From positions 620,001 through 684,000 of the forward strand of contig CAWFPL010000002.1 in assembly GCA_963817785.1 (NCBI GenBank): a stretch of 64,000 nucleotides of DNA, in the 5' to 3' direction. Position 1 is the first letter of the stretch, and each line of letters starts with the position of its first letter. The translations under genes and the position numbers were made by a program. Shown here in pieces: positions 35,170 through 44,468 of this stretch. Source of the DNA: JAKALD01 sp963817785. GTDB taxonomy: Bacteria; Pseudomonadota; Gammaproteobacteria; Burkholderiales; SG8-39. A model generated the notes under the pieces. It did not search any database and was not told where the DNA came from. It saw only the letters and a program-made list of their open reading frames with translations.

Positions 35170-35634
35170 ATGGACCTCGTTGAAAAGTGGATCGCGGTGG
35201 TCGTTGCGACCATCAACCCCGTAACGGGCCGGGCGATCGCGATCCCTCTTGGCGTCGGATTCGGCCTGCCTTCGATCTGGGTATGTGTCGTGGCGGGAAT
35301 CAGCAATTTCGTCCTTGCCGCCGCGATCATCCTGATGATCGACAGGCTGGAGCAGATCGCCGCGGTGAAGCGATACATCGAGAAAAAGCGCGGCAAGCGG
35401 CTGACGAGGTTTATCGAAGGCAAAGGGCTTTCTTACGCGGTCATATTCGGGCCGCTGGTGCTGGGCACGTTCACGGTGATACTGGTATTCCAGGCGCTGC
35501 GCACGGACAAGAAACGCATGCTTGCCTACAGCCTCATCAGCGCAATCCTCCTCACCCCTCTTATAGGATGGATATCTCTGGAGTATAAGAACGTGCTGGA
35601 GGGGCTCCTGCACAACATCGGTGCGCTGAGGTAG
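35170..35634 (+). CDS. Small multi-pass membrane protein (possibly small multidrug-export family)
   Basis: 154 residues with about four hydrophobic segments (about 17-58, 88-106, 119-138), separated by a basic loop KRYIEKKRGKRLTRFIE. The arrangement and an IFGPLVLGTFTVILVFQAL segment recall the Sm_multidrug_ex family, but I am not certain. Slightly lower GC than its neighbours. It sits 34 nt behind the reductase and before the GST gene. Confidence 0.6.
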   Translation: MDLVEKWIAVVVATINPVTGRAIAIPLGVGFGLPSIWVCVVAGISNFVLAAAIILMIDRLEQIAAVKRYIEKKRGKRLTRFIEGKGLSYAVIFGPLVLGTFTVILVFQALRTDKKRMLAYSLISAILLTPLIGWISLEYKNVLEGLLHNIGALR

Positions 35635-35698
35635 CCCATGCTGCGTGGTGCATGACCGTCCGCCGGCACAAGACCTTGAGGAAGAAAGGAGCTTCGCG

Positions 35699-36394
35699 AT
35701 GATCGACCTGTACACCTGGCCGACGCCGAATGGCCACAAGATCCACATCATGCTGGAGGAAACCGGCCTGCCCTACCGCGTGCACGCGGTGGACATCGGC
35801 GCCGGGGACCAGTTCAAGCCCGAGTTCCTGGCGATCTCGCCGAACAACAAGATCCCGGCGATGGTCGACTCCGACGGCCCGGACGGCAAGCCGATCTCGC
35901 TGTTCGAGTCGGGCGCGATGCTGGTATACCTCGCCGCCAAGACCGGCAAGTTCCTGCCCGCGGACCTGCGCGACAAGTGGTCGGCGCTGCAGTGGCTGAT
36001 GTTCCAGATGGGCTCGATCGGCCCGATGCTCGGCCAGGCGCACCACTTCCTGATCTATGCGCCGGAGAAGATTCAATACGCGATCGAGCGCTACAGCAAG
36101 GAGGCGAACCGCCTCTACGGCGTCATGGACAAGCGCCTCGCCAGGTCGAAGTTCATCGCCTGCGGCGCCTACACGATCGCGGACATGGCGATCTTTCCCT
36201 GGCTGCGCTCGTACAAGAACCAGGGCGTGGAGATGGACGATTACCCCAACGTGAAGCGCTGGTTCGAGGGCATCGACGCGCGCCCGGCGGTGCAGCGCGC
36301 ACTGCAGGTGCTCGCCGACCGGCGCCGCGCCGGGCCGCGCACGCCGCAGGAGATGGAGATCCTGTTCGGCGCCAAGCAGTACGAGAAAAGGTGA
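35699..36394 (+). CDS. Glutathione S-transferase family protein (YfcG/YghU-like)
   Basis: 231 residues with an N-terminal thioredoxin-like domain beginning MIDLYTWPTPNGHKIHIMLEE; the TPNGHK segment is the nu-class signature, where Thr/Asn stabilise glutathione. NNKIPAMVD carries the cis-Pro, and LFESGAMLVYL the glutathione-binding ES pair. The C-terminal helical domain contains YTIADMAIFPW. Nu-class enzymes mainly act as disulfide-bond reductases. Start at 35699 chosen after GAAAGGAG. Confidence 0.9.
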   Translation: MIDLYTWPTPNGHKIHIMLEETGLPYRVHAVDIGAGDQFKPEFLAISPNNKIPAMVDSDGPDGKPISLFESGAMLVYLAAKTGKFLPADLRDKWSALQWLMFQMGSIGPMLGQAHHFLIYAPEKIQYAIERYSKEANRLYGVMDKRLARSKFIACGAYTIADMAIFPWLRSYKNQGVEMDDYPNVKRWFEGIDARPAVQRALQVLADRRRAGPRTPQEMEILFGAKQYEKR

Positions 36395-36424
36395 GGACGC
36401 CGACGGCGTCGCGCGCCGCCCGGC

Positions 36425-37462
36425 TCATTGCCCCCGCCCGCCAGCGGGCGGGGCGGTGCTGCCGCGGATCACGAGCTCGACCGGCATCTCGGTGGTGAGC
36501 GCGACCTCGCGGCCAGCGAGGCGATCGACCAGGTAGGCGGCCGCCGAGCGGCCCATCCCGACGGTGGGCAGCCGCATGGTGGTGAGCCCCGGAGGGAGCT
36601 GCGCGGCGATCTCCATGTCGTCGAAGCCGGTGATCGAGACCGCTCCCGGCACGTCGATTCCCTCGGCGCGGCACTCGATCATCGCGCCGAGCGCCAGGAC
36701 GTCGTTGATGCACAGGATGGCGGTGGGTGCCGGCCGCAGCTTCATCAGCTCGCGCAGACCTTCCTGGCCGCTCATGAAGGAGTAGGGTTTTTCGATCACT
36801 GCGCGCGGAGGAAGGTCGAGGCCGCGCGCGCGCAGGGCGTCGCGGGCCCCGGCGACACGGTCGCGCGCGCGGTCGTTGTGCGCGGTCAGCCCGGTGATCA
36901 CCGCCACGTCGCGGTGGCCGAGGTCGAGCAGATAGCGCATCACCTGGATCGCCGCCTCGCGGTTGTTGAACCCGATCGACGGATGCTGGCGGCTCGCGTC
37001 GAGCGACCAGGTCAGGACATAGGGAATCCCGAACGTCCCCAGCAGGCGGTACAGCCCGAGGTCGTGGTCGGTGCCGACGAAGGCGATCGCGTCGACGCCG
37101 CGCTCGATCAGCGCGCGCGTCACTTCCAGCTCGACGCCCGGGTCGTAGCCGTCGCAGGCGAGCAGCAGATTGAACCCGGATTCGGCCAGCGCGAGCTGCA
37201 TGGCGTTGACCGAGCTGGCGAAGATCGCGTTGTCCAGAGTCGGGATGACCGCGCCCACGGTTCGGCTCCTTTGCGAAGCCAAGGCCCGCGCGGCGCCGTG
37301 CGGCACGTAACCGAGCAGGCGCGCGGCGTTCTTCACCTTGGCCAAGGTATCGGGGCGCACCTGCGCAGGGCTCGACAGCGCGCGCGAGGCGGTGGCGGGT
37401 GAAACGCCCGCCATACGCGCGACGTCGCTCAACTTCGGTGTGTTCCTGCCGGTCAACGCCAT
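36425..37462 (-). CDS. LacI family transcriptional regulator (copy 1 of the mirrored block)
   Basis: 345 residues: N-terminal helix-turn-helix (LSDVARMAGVSPATASRALSSP, about 11-32), hinge with AARALASQRS, and a periplasmic-binding-protein-like effector domain (about 65-335). It is clearly paralogous to the LacI protein at 50244 (shared VGAVIPTLDNA-type segment and ERGVDAIAFVGTDHD). It diverges from the rightward importer operon and two palindromic operators lie between them, so it is its probable repressor. Confidence 0.92.
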   Translation of the reverse strand: MALTGRNTPKLSDVARMAGVSPATASRALSSPAQVRPDTLAKVKNAARLLGYVPHGAARALASQRSRTVGAVIPTLDNAIFASSVNAMQLALAESGFNLLLACDGYDPGVELEVTRALIERGVDAIAFVGTDHDLGLYRLLGTFGIPYVLTWSLDASRQHPSIGFNNREAAIQVMRYLLDLGHRDVAVITGLTAHNDRARDRVAGARDALRARGLDLPPRAVIEKPYSFMSGQEGLRELMKLRPAPTAILCINDVLALGAMIECRAEGIDVPGAVSITGFDDMEIAAQLPPGLTTMRLPTVGMGRSAAAYLVDRLAGREVALTTEMPVELVIRGSTAPPAGGRGQ

Positions 37463-37554
37463 GCGTCCGGTTCGTCTTCGGCCACTCTGGTTTCGCCAGC
37501 GCCGATCCGGCGCCGTGCGGCGAGCACTTCATCACGCTGCGCTGTCGCCAGCCG

Positions 37555-37568
37555 CGCAAGCGCTTTCA
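37555..37568. promoter_or_regulatory. Auxiliary LacI-type operator
   Basis: CGCAAGCGCTTTCA has one perfect half and one partial half of the palindrome found at 37693. The centres are 138 bp apart (about 13 helical turns), suitable for loop formation. It lies about 90 nt upstream of the LacI start codon. Confidence 0.5.
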
Positions 37569-37662
37569 TTCCGACCGCCGAAATTCTGCCCCGCTGCGAC
37601 TGGCGCAACAGCTTACGAAACCATAACAGTACCGCAGCGACCGGCAGAGCGGAAGCTCCGAG

Positions 37663-37706
37663 TTGACGCCCATGCGGAAAAGGCATAAATTTTGAGAGCG
37701 CTTTCA
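37663..37706 (+). promoter_or_regulatory. LacI-controlled promoter of the first importer operon
   Basis: TTGACG (37663-37668), a 17-bp spacer and TAAATT (37686-37691) form the promoter. The operator TGAGAGCGCTTTCA (37693-37706, a palindrome with one mismatch pair, consensus TGARAGCGCTYTCA) covers the expected start site, the classical position for repression. The remaining leader to the permease start codon shows nothing else until the strong ribosome-binding site AGGAGGGG. Confidence 0.7.
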
Positions 37707-37804
37707 TTTGCGGCTCACGGCGCGTACGCGGTGTGCGCCACGATGCACGCGCCGCGCGCGCTCCGAAACAAAAAAACCAGGAAGCGAGTACAGGAGGGGA
37801 ACGC

Positions 37805-38644
37805 ATGTACCGCCGGGAACCGACGGTGGCGGCACGGCATGGCGGGCATCCCGTCGGCGTGTGGAAACGCGGGAGCGACAACTCGCGCCGCCTGGTGTTC
37901 GCCTTTGCGGCGGCGGTGCCGCTGCTGCTCGCGTGGTACGTGCTGACCTCGGTCACGCACACGATCAGCCCGGGGCGCTTCCCCTCGCCGCACGAAGTCT
38001 TCCAGGCCGCGCTGCAGATCTCGCGGGGCAACGGCTATGCCGGCGGAACCATGGCGCGCCAGGTGTGGCAGAGCACCAAGCTGGTGCTGATGGGCTTCGC
38101 GGTCGCTGCCGGCGCGGGCGTGCCGCTGGGGCTGCTGATGGGCTGGAGCCGCCGCGCCGAGGCGCTGATCAATCCCGCCTTCCTGCTGCTGCGGCCGATC
38201 CCGCCGCTCGCGTGGATTCCGCTGGCGATCCTGTGGTTCGGCCTGGGCGACGTCGCGAAGATCTTCGTCATCTGGTTCGCCGCCTTCGTGCCGGCGGTGA
38301 TCAACAGCCACACGGGGGTGCGCAACGTCGACCCGACGCTGATCGCTGCCGCGCGCGTGCATGGCGCCTCGCCCGCCCAGGTGGTGCTGCACGTGCTGAT
38401 TCCCGGCGCGCTGCCGATGATCTTCACCGGGCTGCGGCTGTCGCTGCAGGCGTCGTGGACGACGCTGGTCGCGGCCGAGCTGGTCGGCGCGCTCCTCGGG
38501 CTCGGCCACGTGCTCGTCGTCGCCTCGCTCGACATTTATCCGGGAATGATCCTCTACGCGATGATCTGGGTCGGGATCATGGGCGCGCTGATGACCAAGG
38601 CCCTCGCGCTGATCGAGAAGAGGGCAATCCCGTGGCACGGCTAG
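37805..38644 (+). CDS. NitT/TauT-type ABC transporter permease 1A
   Basis: Inner-membrane permease of an importer, 279 residues, about six transmembrane helices and the BPD_transp_1 coupling loop AARVHGASPAQVVLHVLIPGALP (EAA-type). Close in sequence to SsuC/TauC. ATG 37805 follows AGGAGGGG. The next permease starts inside the end of this gene, so the two are probably made in equal amounts and form a heterodimer. Confidence 0.9.
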   Translation: MYRREPTVAARHGGHPVGVWKRGSDNSRRLVFAFAAAVPLLLAWYVLTSVTHTISPGRFPSPHEVFQAALQISRGNGYAGGTMARQVWQSTKLVLMGFAVAAGAGVPLGLLMGWSRRAEALINPAFLLLRPIPPLAWIPLAILWFGLGDVAKIFVIWFAAFVPAVINSHTGVRNVDPTLIAAARVHGASPAQVVLHVLIPGALPMIFTGLRLSLQASWTTLVAAELVGALLGLGHVLVVASLDIYPGMILYAMIWVGIMGALMTKALALIEKRAIPWHG

Positions 38645-39450
38645 CGGCGCGGGGCCGCGCCCGGCTCGGCGGCGCCCCATCCAGAAGGGAGCTCGCGGCG
38701 CTCTCCGCCGTCGGCCTGCTGCTGTTCTTCGGCGCGTGGTACGGCGTCGCCTCGAGCGGGTGGGTGCCATCGCGCTTCCTGCCGGGCCCGCAGGTGGTCG
38801 CCGGCACGCTTGCCGGGCTCGCACAGCATCCCTACGCCGGCTACACCATCCAGGTTCACACGCTGGCGAGCTTGAAGCGCTTCGGGCTCGGCTTCGTCCT
38901 CGCCGCGGCGCTCGGCGTACCGCTCGGCCTGATGATGGGTTGGTACCGCTGGCTCGACGACCTGGTCACGCCGCTGTTCGAGTCGGTGCGCTTCATCGCC
39001 CCCATCGCCTGGGTGCCGTTCGCGGCGCTGTGGTTCGGCACGGGAATCGGCGGCCCGACCCTGATCATTTTTAGCGGGGCGTTTCCGCCCTGCCTGATCA
39101 ATGCCTATCGCGGCGCCCGGCAGGTGGACAAGGTGCTGCTCGAGGCTGCACAGACGCTCGGCGCGGGCGGCCTGCGGATCATCACCGAAGTGCTCGTGCC
39201 CGCGGCGCTGCCCTCCATCGTCGCCGGCCTGCGGGTGAGCGCCGGCCTGGGCTGGCAGTCGCTGATCGGCGCCGAGCTGATCGTCGTCTCCAGCGGCGTG
39301 GGCTACCTGATGGTGCAGGGGCAGACCTCGCTGCAGACCCCGATCGTGATGTCCGCCATGGTCGCGATCGGAGTCATCGGCTTCGTCATCGACGTCGCGC
39401 TGCGCGCCCTGGAGCGGGCGGTGCGGCGCAGCTGGGGGGATCAGACTTGA
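38632..39450 (+). CDS. NitT/TauT-type ABC transporter permease 1B
   Basis: 272 residues from GTG 38632, overlapping the previous gene by 13 nt. About six membrane helices, coupling loop EAAQTLGAGGLRIITEVLVPAALP and conserved AGLRVSAGLGWQSLIGAELI. A second, distinct permease with the same cytoplasmic partner; it is paralogous to the permease at 47427-48251. Confidence 0.88.
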   Translation: MARLAARGRARLGGAPSRRELAALSAVGLLLFFGAWYGVASSGWVPSRFLPGPQVVAGTLAGLAQHPYAGYTIQVHTLASLKRFGLGFVLAAALGVPLGLMMGWYRWLDDLVTPLFESVRFIAPIAWVPFAALWFGTGIGGPTLIIFSGAFPPCLINAYRGARQVDKVLLEAAQTLGAGGLRIITEVLVPAALPSIVAGLRVSAGLGWQSLIGAELIVVSSGVGYLMVQGQTSLQTPIVMSAMVAIGVIGFVIDVALRALERAVRRSWGDQT

Positions 39451-40268
39451 GCCGCATCGTGTTTCGCAACGTCAACCGCGTTTTCCGGCGCGGCGAGCAG
39501 CAGGTGCCTGCCCTCGAGGACGTGAGCTTCGAGGTCGGAGAGAAGGAGTTCGTCGCGATCGTCGGGCCCTCCGGCTGCGGCAAGACCACCCTGCTGCGCA
39601 TGGCCGCCGGGCTGGATTTCCCGAGCAGCGGTTCGATGCAGGTCGACGAGCGCGAAGTCGCGGGCCCGGGCCCGGACCGGGCGGTCGTGTTCCAGCAGTT
39701 CGCGCTATTCCCGTGGAAGACGGTGGAAGAGAACATCGGCTTCGGATTGCGCTGCCGGGGAACGGATGCGAAGGCGCGCGCGGCCATCGTGGCGCGCTAC
39801 GTCGAGCTGATGGGCCTGCAGGGCTACGAGCGGGCCTATCCGCAGCAGCTCTCAGGCGGCATGCAGCAGCGCGTGGCGATCGCCCGCAGCTACGCCCTGG
39901 ATCCCGACGTGCTGCTCATGGACGAGCCCTTCGGCGCCCTCGACGCGCAGACGCGCGTCGTGATGCAGGAGGAGCTGGTCAAGCTGTGCCGCGTCAACCC
40001 GCGCACCGCCCTGTTCATCACGCACAGCGTCGAGGAAGCGGTCTATCTGGCGGACCGGGTCGTGGTGCTGACGCGGCGGCCCGGCCGCATCCGGGAGGTT
40101 CTCGACGTCGCCTCGGTGCGCAAGCGCGAGGGCTGGGAGAAGCTCGAGCACATCGAGGAGGTCATGGATCTGGAATCGTTCGTGCACCTGCGCACCAGGA
40201 TCTGGCGCCTGCTGCGGGAACAGCAGGAAGACGCTGCAGCCCCCGGAGTCACGGCGAAGTCCGCGTGA
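39447..40268 (+). CDS. NitT/TauT-type ABC transporter ATP-binding protein 1
   Basis: ATPase of 273 residues starting at TTG 39447, overlapping the permease stop by 4 nt. Walker A GPSGCGKTT (about 42-50), Q-loop FQQFALFPW, signature LSGGMQQR, Walker B VLLMDEPFGALD, switch His in ITHSVEEA. About three quarters of the residues match the ATPase at 45385-46191, showing duplication of the transporter. Confidence 0.92.
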   Translation: MSRIVFRNVNRVFRRGEQQVPALEDVSFEVGEKEFVAIVGPSGCGKTTLLRMAAGLDFPSSGSMQVDEREVAGPGPDRAVVFQQFALFPWKTVEENIGFGLRCRGTDAKARAAIVARYVELMGLQGYERAYPQQLSGGMQQRVAIARSYALDPDVLLMDEPFGALDAQTRVVMQEELVKLCRVNPRTALFITHSVEEAVYLADRVVVLTRRPGRIREVLDVASVRKREGWEKLEHIEEVMDLESFVHLRTRIWRLLREQQEDAAAPGVTAKSA

Positions 40269-40304
40269 AATTTGTCGACCAACCCGAAACGTGAGGAGGA
40301 AGGT

Positions 40305-41354
40305 ATGAAGAAGTCGATCTGTGCAAGCTTGCTGGCGGTCTCGGCCGCGTTCGCCCTGCAAACCGCGGCCGCGGAGCCGGTTCACATCAACGTGAGCTAC
40401 CAGCCGACCAACTGGTGGGCGCTGCCCTACATCCTCGCAAGCAAGAAGAACTGGTGGGCCGACGTCGGCCTGCAGGTGAGCTACAGCACCTTCCCCGCAG
40501 GCGTGCCGCAGATCGCGGCAGCGGCCGCGGGATCCTGGGACGTCGGCGGAACCGGCTCGGTTCCCGCCGTGATCGGCGCGGCGCGCTACCACATCCTCAC
40601 CGTCGGCGTGACCAACGATGAGTCGGCGACCAACGTCCTGATCGCGACCAAGGCGGCGGCGGCACGCTTCCACAAGAACCCGAAGGAAGCGCTCAAGGGC
40701 CAGCGCATCCTGGTGACCGCGAACTCCACCGGCGAATACGCGGCCGCGGCCTGCCTGCACAAGTACGGACTGAGCGAGAACGACGTCACCATGGTCAACC
40801 TCGGCCAGGCCGGGATCATGACCGCGCTCAGCAGCGGCACGGCGGGATTCGGCGCCTTGTGGGCGCCCAACAGCTACACCCTGGAGGACCAGATCGGCGC
40901 CAAGATCGTGTGCACCGGCAAGGACGCCAACGCGATCATCCCGGGGGCCCTGGTGGTCCGCGAGGACTTCGCTAAGGAGCATCCCGACCTGGTCGCCAAG
41001 TACCTGGCCGTGTACCTGCACGCGATCAAATGGGAAAAGGCGCATCCCGCGGAGACGGTGAAGGAGCTGCAGGCGGCGGACAAGGAGGCGGGCGTTCCGA
41101 TCTCCGAGAAGTTCGCCAAGGTCGAGTACCAGCGCCCGATTTTCGATCTCGCCCAGCAGCTCGAGATCATGGGCCGCAATGGCGGCAAGCCCTCCAAGGT
41201 GGACGTGTGGTTCGACAAGATCGTCGAGTTCATGAAGTCCAAGGGGTCGCTGCAGGAGACTCCGGCGGCGAGCAGCTATCTCACCGACAAGTACCTCAAG
41301 ATGGTGAACGACGACCCCAAGCTGAAGGCGTTCGCCAACGACTCGAGCAAGTGA
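40305..41354 (+). CDS. NitT/TauT-type substrate-binding protein 1
   Basis: Periplasmic receptor of the first importer, 349 residues. Signal peptide about 1-23 (MKKSICASLLAVSAAFALQT, cut after AAA). The mature part has SSUA/NMT1-type features: NVSYQPTNWWALPYILASK, AAAAGSWDVGG and LGQAGIMTALSSG. The family binds taurine, alkanesulfonates, nitrate or thiamine precursors. ATG 40305 follows GAGGAGGAAGG. The dehydrogenase genes behind it suggest that the ligand is an oxidisable hydroxy acid, perhaps a C3 sulfonate. Confidence 0.9.
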   Translation: MKKSICASLLAVSAAFALQTAAAEPVHINVSYQPTNWWALPYILASKKNWWADVGLQVSYSTFPAGVPQIAAAAAGSWDVGGTGSVPAVIGAARYHILTVGVTNDESATNVLIATKAAAARFHKNPKEALKGQRILVTANSTGEYAAAACLHKYGLSENDVTMVNLGQAGIMTALSSGTAGFGALWAPNSYTLEDQIGAKIVCTGKDANAIIPGALVVREDFAKEHPDLVAKYLAVYLHAIKWEKAHPAETVKELQAADKEAGVPISEKFAKVEYQRPIFDLAQQLEIMGRNGGKPSKVDVWFDKIVEFMKSKGSLQETPAASSYLTDKYLKMVNDDPKLKAFANDSSK

Positions 41355-41367
41355 CCGGAGGCGCAGC

Positions 41368-42669
41368 ATGGCCGCTCAGTACCTGAAGAAGGCGCTGAAG
41401 ACCCCGGAAACGGGGGAAGACGAGGCGCGCGAGATCGTCAACGCCATGCTGCGCGAGATCCGCGCGCGCGGTGAGGATGCGGCGCGGGAGTATGCCGCCA
41501 AGTTCGACGGCTGGAGCGGCGACATCGTCGTCACCCCGGAGGTCATCGCGAAGCGCACCGGCGGCCTGCCGGACACGGTCAAGGACGACATCCGTTTCGC
41601 CCACGACCAGGTGTTCCGCTTCGCGCAGCGGCAGCGCGAGAGCCTGCTCGAGTTCGAGACCGAGCTTCACCCGGGGCTGGTGTGCGGCCAGAAGCTGATT
41701 CCGGTCAACGCGGCGGGCTGCTACGTGCCCGGAGGACGCTATGCCCACGTGGCGTCGGTCTACATGAGCATCGCCACCGCGCGCGCCGCCGGCGTGCCGT
41801 TCGTGATCGCGTGTTCCCCCTCCCACAAGGGAGGGGGAATTCACCCGGTGGTGCTGTACGCGATGTCGGTCTCCAAGCCCGACGTGATCATGACGCTGGG
41901 GGGCGTGCAGGCGATCGCGACGCTCGCCTACGGCTTGTTCACCGGGAAGCCGGCGGACGTCATCGCGGGACCCGGCAACAAGTACGTGGCGGAGGCGAAG
42001 CGCATCCTGTTCGGGCAGGTGGGCATCGACGTGTTCGCGGGCCCGAGTGAAATCCTGGTGATCGCGGACGACAGCGCCGATCCGCTGCTGGTGGCCTCCG
42101 ACCTCGTGGGCCAGGCGGAGCACGGGGTGGAGACGCCGGCGTGGCTGATTACCACCTCCGAGCCGCTCGCCCGCCGGGCGATGGACGAGGTGCCGCGGCT
42201 GATCGCCGCCCTGCCGGCGGAGGCGAGCGCGGCGGCCGGCGCCGCCTGGCGCGATTACGGCGAAGTCGCCGTGGTTGCCGATCGCGAGGCCGCGGCGGCG
42301 CTGAGCGACGAGTACGCGCCGGAACATCTGGAGGTCCATGCGCGCGACCTGGACTGGTGGCTCGGGCGCCTCACTGCCTACGGCTCGCTGTTCCTGGGCG
42401 AGGAGACCACGGTCGCCTTCGGCGACAAGACCTCCGGCCCCAATCACATTCTTCCGACCAAGAAGGCCGCGCGCTACAGCGGGGGGCTGAGCGTCGGGAA
42501 GTTCATCAAGACGGTGACCTACCAGCGCATGACCCGGGACGCCAATCGCAGGATCGCCGGAGTCACCGCGCGCATCTCGCGCCTCGAGGGCATGGAGGCG
42601 CACGCGCGCACCGCCGACGACCGCTTGAGCAAGTATTTCCCGCAAGAGCGCTTCGCGACGGAAGGCTAG
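41368..42669 (+). CDS. Histidinol-dehydrogenase-family protein, sulfopropanediol 3-dehydrogenase (HpsN)-like
   Basis: 433 residues of the HisD fold, an NAD-dependent four-electron dehydrogenase. Zinc and catalytic residues known from HisD are kept: Gln and His in GQAEHGVE, Glu-His in APEHLEVH, Asp in GDKTSGPNHILPT and His in EGMEAHART. No other histidine gene is near, and the operon holds an importer and two alcohol dehydrogenases. It therefore fits the HisD homologues that oxidise 2,3-dihydroxypropane-1-sulfonate to sulfolactate (HpsN) better than histidine synthesis. The substrate is inferred from context and family memory. Confidence 0.75.
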   Translation: MAAQYLKKALKTPETGEDEAREIVNAMLREIRARGEDAAREYAAKFDGWSGDIVVTPEVIAKRTGGLPDTVKDDIRFAHDQVFRFAQRQRESLLEFETELHPGLVCGQKLIPVNAAGCYVPGGRYAHVASVYMSIATARAAGVPFVIACSPSHKGGGIHPVVLYAMSVSKPDVIMTLGGVQAIATLAYGLFTGKPADVIAGPGNKYVAEAKRILFGQVGIDVFAGPSEILVIADDSADPLLVASDLVGQAEHGVETPAWLITTSEPLARRAMDEVPRLIAALPAEASAAAGAAWRDYGEVAVVADREAAAALSDEYAPEHLEVHARDLDWWLGRLTAYGSLFLGEETTVAFGDKTSGPNHILPTKKAARYSGGLSVGKFIKTVTYQRMTRDANRRIAGVTARISRLEGMEAHARTADDRLSKYFPQERFATEG

Positions 42670-42672
42670 GCG

Positions 42673-43443
42673 ATGTCGGGGATCCCCGCGTTGTTCGACC
42701 TGCGCGGCCGCGTCGCGCTGGTGACCGGCGGCAGCTCCGGAATCGGCCTCGCCATGGCGCAGGCGCTCGCCGGCGCTGGCGCGGCGGTGGTGCTGGTGGC
42801 GCGCCGCGAAGACGCCTTGCGCGAGGCGGCGCAGGGCATCTCCGGCTCGGGAGGGCGGGCCGCCCACGTGGCCTGCGACGTCAGCGAGCGCTCCCGGCTG
42901 GGCGAGTGCGTGGCGCAGGCCGCAACGCATTTCGGGGCTCCGGACATCGTGGTGAACGCCGCCGGGATCAACCTGCGCGAGCCGGTCGAGCGGATCACCG
43001 AAGCGAGCTGGGACGCGCAAATCCTGCTCAACCTGACGGTCCCGTTCTTCCTTGCGCGGCACGTGGTGCCGGGCATGATCGCCAAGGGCTGGGGCCGGAT
43101 CATCAACGTGGCGTCGATGCAGTCGCTGCGGGCCTTTCCGGACGGCGCGCCCTACGGCGCCTCAAAGGGCGGGATCGTGCAGCTCACCCGCGCGATGGCG
43201 GAAGCCTGGTCGGCCAGGGGCGTGACCTGCAACGCGATCGGTCCGGGCTTTTTCCCGACCGCGTTGACCGCTCCCGTATATGCCGACGCGAAGCGCGTGG
43301 CCGATCTCGCCGCGCGCACCATGATCGGCCGCAACGGCGAGCTGGAGGACTTGCACGGCGTAACGGTGTTCCTCGCCTCGCGCGCCTCCGACTACGTCAC
43401 CGGCCAGACGATCTACGTGGACGGCGGATTCAGCGCGAAGTGA
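42673..43443 (+). CDS. SDR family oxidoreductase
   Basis: Classical short-chain dehydrogenase of 256 residues: TGGSSGIG (about 17-24), NAAG, Ser in NVASMQSL, YGASKGG (YxxxK), and the C-terminal VTGQTIYVDGGF. It resembles gluconate/2-deoxy-gluconate 5-dehydrogenase types. Three nt separate it from the HisD-family gene. In the known DHPS pathway two extra dehydrogenases (HpsO, HpsP) interconvert the enantiomers, and this gene and the next sit in the matching position (inference). Confidence 0.87.
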   Translation: MSGIPALFDLRGRVALVTGGSSGIGLAMAQALAGAGAAVVLVARREDALREAAQGISGSGGRAAHVACDVSERSRLGECVAQAATHFGAPDIVVNAAGINLREPVERITEASWDAQILLNLTVPFFLARHVVPGMIAKGWGRIINVASMQSLRAFPDGAPYGASKGGIVQLTRAMAEAWSARGVTCNAIGPGFFPTALTAPVYADAKRVADLAARTMIGRNGELEDLHGVTVFLASRASDYVTGQTIYVDGGFSAK

Positions 43444-43459
43444 CGCCAGGAGGCATTCG

Positions 43460-44452
43460 ATGAAAGCCCTCGTGTACACCGGCCCGCGCGAGGTGGTCTA
43501 TCGCGACGAGGCCGATCCTGCGCTGGGCGCGGGCGAGGTGGTGATCAGGATCGACGCCGCCGGCATCTGCGGCTCGGACATGCATGCCTACCACGGGCAC
43601 GATCCGCGCCGCGTGCCGCCGCTCATCCTGGGCCACGAGCTCGCGGGCGAGATCGTCGCCGGCCCGGACACCGGCAAGCGCGTGACCGTGAATCCGCTGA
43701 TCACCTGTGGCCGCTGCGAGTTCTGCGTGCAGGGCCGCAACAACCTGTGCGCGAACCGCGGCATGGTCGGCATGAGTCGCCCGGGCGCGTTCGCGCAGTA
43801 CATGTCGATTCCCACGGGCAGCCTGATCGATCTCCCCGAGGGCATGAGCGCGAGGCAGGCCGCGCTGACGGAGCCGGCGGCGACCGCGCTGCATGCCCTT
43901 CACCTGTGCCTGCGCGCGCTCGCGCGCCCGCTGCCGGAGGCGCGGGTCCTGGTGATCGGCGGGGGGGCCGTCGGCCTGCTCGCGGCGCTGCTGATGAGAG
44001 CCTACGGCTGCCGCCGACTGCTGATCGCGGAGGTCAACCCGCTGAGGCGGGCGGCCGCCGAGCGGCACACCGGCTACCCCGGCTTCGACCCGCGGGAGCA
44101 CAGCGGCGCCGCGGAAGGCAGCGTGGATCTGGTGCTCGACGCGGTCGGCAGCAAGGACACCCGCCGCGCCGCGCTCGCGGCGGTGAAGCCGGGCGGCGTG
44201 GTGATGCACGTCGGCCTGCAGGACTGGGCGAGCGAGATCGACATGCGCAAGCTCACGCTCGCCGAGATCACGCTGCTGGGCACCTACACCTACACGACCT
44301 CGGACCTGCGGGCCACGGTGCAGGCGCTGCACGAGGGCGCCTTCGGCGACCTCTCCTGGGTCGAGGAGCGCAGCCTGGCGGACGGTGCGCGCGCGTTCGA
44401 AGACCTCGATCGCGGGCGCCTGGCGGCCGCCAAGGTTCTGCTGCGTCCGTGA
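43460..44452 (+). CDS. Zinc-dependent alcohol dehydrogenase
   Basis: Medium-chain dehydrogenase, 330 residues. Catalytic zinc region CGSDMHAYHGHD and GHELAGE, structural zinc lobe CGRCEFCVQGRNNLC (four Cys), and nucleotide-binding VIGGGAVGLLAALL (about 170-183). It acts on a secondary alcohol. It is the last gene of the rightward operon, preceded by AGGAGG, and converges with the YihU-like gene across 16 nt. Confidence 0.9.
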   Translation: MKALVYTGPREVVYRDEADPALGAGEVVIRIDAAGICGSDMHAYHGHDPRRVPPLILGHELAGEIVAGPDTGKRVTVNPLITCGRCEFCVQGRNNLCANRGMVGMSRPGAFAQYMSIPTGSLIDLPEGMSARQAALTEPAATALHALHLCLRALARPLPEARVLVIGGGAVGLLAALLMRAYGCRRLLIAEVNPLRRAAAERHTGYPGFDPREHSGAAEGSVDLVLDAVGSKDTRRAALAAVKPGGVVMHVGLQDWASEIDMRKLTLAEITLLGTYTYTTSDLRATVQALHEGAFGDLSWVEERSLADGARAFEDLDRGRLAAAKVLLRP

Positions 44453-44468
44453 TTTCTCGCGGCGACGC

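Noticed and set aside
41368..42669. Histidine biosynthesis (hisD) assignment
   Set aside because: No other his gene is in the window and the operon context is transport plus alcohol dehydrogenases; the fold is HisD but the role probably is not.
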